Below, piece after piece: positions 61,251-64,000 of a DNA stretch of 64,000 bases. A program made the position numbers and the translations under genes. Position 1 is the first letter of the stretch; the number at the start of each line of letters is the position of its first letter. The notes beneath the pieces were generated by a model. It did no database searches, was not told the DNA's origin, and saw only the letters and a list, made by a program, of their open reading frames with translations. The stretch is from Haladaptatus pallidirubidus (GTDB taxonomy: Archaea; Halobacteriota; Halobacteria; Halobacteriales; Haladaptataceae). The stretch is taken from assembly GCF_020700235.1 (NCBI RefSeq), contig NZ_CP085305.1, forward strand, positions 310,001-374,000, in the 5' to 3' direction.

Positions 61251-63362
61251 ATGCCAGAAAACAGGAGAACGTTTCTCCGTTTGATTGGAGCCGGCAGTAT
61301 CGGTGCCACAGCGATGACGCTATCGAGCGGATCGGCTGCGGCGGCAACTATCATCACTATCGAGGGCGGCGGCGCGGACATCTGGAACCAGGTAGACGCG
61401 TTCCACTTCTACTACGAGTCGCTGTCGGGCGACTTCGACGTGACGGTGCGCAACACGGAACTCGAACGCACCGATGCCTTCGCGAAGACTGGACTCATGG
61501 TCCGAGAGACGCTGGACGCCGATGCGAAGAACGTAATGCTCCGCCGGACGCCCGACGGGGAGGCCTCGCTGCAGTGGCGACCGGAGGGCGGGGCGGAGAC
61601 GCTCAGCACGACGTCGGGCGGAGAGGACGAGAGCGAGATCGACGGCGGCAGCGTCCAGGCCGACTGGCTGCGACTGCGGCGGAGCGGCGATGCGGTCGAA
61701 GCATACGGATCCACAGACGGGAGCGGCTGGACGCGGATCGCGCAGCTCGATGCCTCGAGCGTCGATCTCGGCTCGGATACTTACGTTGGCATCCCGGTCA
61801 CGAGCCACAACGTGGGAACGCTGTGTACCACGCAACACCGGAACCTCTCGGGGATCTCGCCCGACGCAAACCGGGACATCGGCGACGTGGAAGTGGCCGG
61901 GAGCGTCACGGTCGAGGAGGGCGTGCCGTTCGTCTCGACGGACGAGTCATCGGACGTGACGGCGTCATCCGCCACTCTCAACGGCAAGTTGACTGACCTC
62001 GGTGGGGCCGAGTCGGCCGAGTGCTACTTCGAGTACCGGGAGGTCCCGACCGAGTCGTGGACCGCGACGGAGTCGACGACGCTCACCGAGACGGGCGAGT
62101 TCTCTGTCGACATTGGCGGGCTGACGAGCAGGAGGTACTACGAAGTGCGCGCCGTTGCCGACACGAGCGACGGCGATAGCGCGACTGGATCGACGCTCAC
62201 GCTCGGAACGCCGAGCAACGGCGACGGACAGAGCAGCGGGACAGGACCGTCGAGCGCGTCGGCGTTCGACCCCGCCGATGGGTTCGCTGATCCCGCTCCT
62301 TGGCTCGATAACGACACGCCCGTCATCAAGATTACCGAACCGACGCGGCGGCAGCTCGAGGCCGCGACTAGCGTCAACGGGCCGCGCGTGGTCGTCTTCG
62401 AGACCAGCGGCACCATCGACCTCGAAGCCCAGCGACTCACGGTCACGAACGGCGAGCTCTACCTCGCCGGTCAGACGGCACCGTCGCCGGGGATCACGCT
62501 CATCCGCGGTGGCCTCTGGCTGAGCGCCGACGACTGTGTGGTTCAGCACATTCGCGTCCGTCCTGGCGACGCCCGCCAGGACATTGGCTGGGAGCCCGAC
62601 GGGATTCAGACGGGCGACGGCACCGCGAATAACGTGATCGACCACTGCACAGGGACGTGGTCGATCGACGAGAACATCAACGCCGGCTACGACACGAACA
62701 ACACCACCATCTCCAACTGTCTGATCGCCGAACCGTTGAACGACGCGACCCACTCGAAGGGCGAGCATGGCTACAACTCGATCATCGGCGACCGCGCGAA
62801 GAACGTCGCCTACTTCGGCAACGTCCTGGCGTACGCGACCGACCGTAACCCGCGCCTGAAGCAGGGGACGGAGACGGTGGTCGTGAACAACCTGATCCAC
62901 CGGTACGAGGACGGGATGTGGGCCGACCCGGACACGGCCCACAGCATCGAGGGCAACGTCTTCCAGTGGCCGAACAGCGACAAGGCGAACATCTTCGGCG
63001 AGGGCAGCGTCTACGCCGACGGCAACGTCCTCGACTGGGACGCCGACAACGCGATAATCGGAGACGAGATCACGGTGCTCGACTCGCGGCCGCTGTGGCC
63101 CGACAACCTGTCGCGCATCTCCACCGATCGCGTCTACGACCACAACCTGGCGAACGCGGGCGCGCGTCCCGCCGATCGGACGGCGAACGACGAGCGGATC
63201 GTCGAGAACGTCCGCACCGCCGGCGGGAGCATCATCAACAGCCAGGACGAGGTCGGCGGCTACCCCGACCTTCCGGTGAACATCCGGTCGCTCGACATCC
63301 CACAGGCCGGCACGCGCGCCTGGCTACGGTCGTGGGCTCGCGACGTCGAGACGTCGGACTAA
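61251..63362 (+). CDS. Tat-exported multidomain pectate lyase (PL1-like)
   Basis: The protein has 703 residues. A twin-arginine signal ENRRTFLRLIGAGSIGATAM with AAAA cleavage near residue 33 sends it outside. Residues about 35-205 form a DUF1349/LamG-like sandwich (DFDVTVRNTELERTDAFAKTGLMVRE), about 225-325 a fibronectin-III-like domain, then a Ser/Gly linker and, from about 335, a parallel beta-helix lyase: GPRVVVFETSGTIDL, LYLAGQTAPSPGITLIRGG, VVQHIRVRPGD, DHCTGTWSIDEN. This is the layout of secreted haloarchaeal pectate lyases. The gene is visibly richer in GC than the preceding 6 kb, and a GH28 gene follows. Confidence 0.9.
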   Translation: MPENRRTFLRLIGAGSIGATAMTLSSGSAAAATIITIEGGGADIWNQVDAFHFYYESLSGDFDVTVRNTELERTDAFAKTGLMVRETLDADAKNVMLRRTPDGEASLQWRPEGGAETLSTTSGGEDESEIDGGSVQADWLRLRRSGDAVEAYGSTDGSGWTRIAQLDASSVDLGSDTYVGIPVTSHNVGTLCTTQHRNLSGISPDANRDIGDVEVAGSVTVEEGVPFVSTDESSDVTASSATLNGKLTDLGGAESAECYFEYREVPTESWTATESTTLTETGEFSVDIGGLTSRRYYEVRAVADTSDGDSATGSTLTLGTPSNGDGQSSGTGPSSASAFDPADGFADPAPWLDNDTPVIKITEPTRRQLEAATSVNGPRVVVFETSGTIDLEAQRLTVTNGELYLAGQTAPSPGITLIRGGLWLSADDCVVQHIRVRPGDARQDIGWEPDGIQTGDGTANNVIDHCTGTWSIDENINAGYDTNNTTISNCLIAEPLNDATHSKGEHGYNSIIGDRAKNVAYFGNVLAYATDRNPRLKQGTETVVVNNLIHRYEDGMWADPDTAHSIEGNVFQWPNSDKANIFGEGSVYADGNVLDWDADNAIIGDEITVLDSRPLWPDNLSRISTDRVYDHNLANAGARPADRTANDERIVENVRTAGGSIINSQDEVGGYPDLPVNIRSLDIPQAGTRAWLRSWARDVETSD

Positions 63363-63462
63363 GCGCGCACCGACGCGATCGACTCAAGTGCCGAGTCGCC
63401 CGACACCTGTTCTCCGCTGTTCTGACACAACGTTTATGTCCTCACTCCGAACATATCGACCG

Positions 63463-64000
63463 ATGACAGAATCAGCTACGGCCCGAATCGACGTCCGCGA
63501 GTACGGAGCGACCGGCGACGGGACAGAACTCGATACCGACGCGTTACAGTGCGCGCTGGACGACTGTGCCGAGAGCGGCGGAACGGTCCACGTTCCTCCC
63601 GGCGAGTACCTTACCGCCCCCCTCCGGGTCGGCGATCAGACCACACTTCACCTCGCAGCCGGGGCGACGCTGCTGTTCGCGCGAGACTACAATGCGTTCC
63701 CGACCGTCGAGAGTCGGTGGGAGGGGTGGAATCAGGTCGGTTTCCATCCCTGCCTGCTCGTGCGCGACGCGGAGAACGTCGCCATCACCGGACAGGGAAC
63801 CATCGACGGGCAGGGTGACTACTGGTGGGAATTCTACGACGCCCCAGAGTCCGAGTATCCCGACGGTTTGCGGGCACGACTGGATGAGTTCGACGAACGA
63901 AACGACAAACGGGATGACGTCAGCAGCTTCACCCTCCGTCCACCACTGTTTCAGATCGACAGCTCCGAGAACGTCTCCGTCTCCGGGGTTACCCTTCGGA
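63463..64000 (+). CDS. Glycoside hydrolase family 28 (polygalacturonase type), partial
   Basis: The frame from ATG at 63463 is open to the right edge (179 codons). It begins RIDVREYGATGDGTELDTDA, then GGTVHVPPGEYLTAPLRVGD, LHLAAGATLLFARDY and NVAITGQGTIDGQGDYWWEF, the N-terminal coils of the GH28 right-handed beta helix. No signal peptide is seen, so it would cut imported oligogalacturonides. The catalytic Asp residues lie beyond the window. It follows the pectate lyase by 100 bp and forms the start of a pectin locus. Confidence 0.88.
   Translation, partial: MTESATARIDVREYGATGDGTELDTDALQCALDDCAESGGTVHVPPGEYLTAPLRVGDQTTLHLAAGATLLFARDYNAFPTVESRWEGWNQVGFHPCLLVRDAENVAITGQGTIDGQGDYWWEFYDAPESEYPDGLRARLDEFDERNDKRDDVSSFTLRPPLFQIDSSENVSVSGVTLR

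Overview
The window is from a haloarchaeon (class Halobacteria). The proteins are acidic and Asp/Glu-rich, exported proteins carry twin-arginine signals with lipoboxes, many genes are coupled by ATGA overlaps, and there are haloarchaeal families such as RdfA, archaea-specific SMC-related proteins (ASRP), Orc1/Cdc6, TRAM proteins and IS1341-type TnpB. I cannot fix the genus. An Orc1/Cdc6 gene with an array of origin boxes and a ParA operon near 33-40 kb suggests a megaplasmid or secondary replicon, or such an origin integrated in the chromosome.

Layout. 0-1.4 kb: decayed amino-sugar locus (HAD phosphatase, C-terminal piece of anhydro-MurNAc kinase, N-terminal piece of a peptide-binding protein). 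1.6-12.2 kb, minus strand: TIM-barrel protein plus enolase-superfamily enzyme, IclR regulator, SDR, a complete sugar ABC transporter, an LLM oxidoreductase and the frameshifted remains of another enolase-superfamily gene. 12.7-16 kb: two Tat-exported enzymes, NagZ-type GH3 and NamZ (DUF1343/GH171). 16.6-20.5 kb: IclR regulator with palindromic operators divergent from an SDR-FAH-dehydratase set that fits a diketo-hydrolase sugar-acid pathway. 21.3-28 kb: Azf-like dehydrogenase, two nucleoside hydrolases, a UspA protein and an ECF transporter (S, T and fused A1A2). 28-33 kb: rdfA, ASRP pseudogene, FNT-UspA fusion, DMT exporter. 33-40 kb: replication and partition region interrupted by a decayed IS1341-type element. 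40-43 kb: methyltransferase, S66 peptidase, TRAM protein. 43-55 kb: IclR regulator, second sugar ABC transporter, GH2, D-galactonate dehydratase, SDR and GH43. 55-57 kb: gene desert with a second ASRP pseudogene. 57-60 kb: FAH protein and LarA-like protein. 61-64 kb: Tat-exported pectate lyase and the start of a GH28 polygalacturonase, richer in GC than the surroundings.

Together the genes describe a plant- and cell-wall-polymer scavenger: exported hydrolases and lyases outside the cell, ABC and ECF importers, and sugar-acid dehydratases with SDR and FAH enzymes inside, under three local IclR regulators. The most unusual items are the exported NagZ/NamZ pair with AnmK debris, which suggests that an archaeon without murein feeds on bacterial peptidoglycan, and the fused ECF ATPase whose two halves have complementary defects that leave one predicted ATP site.
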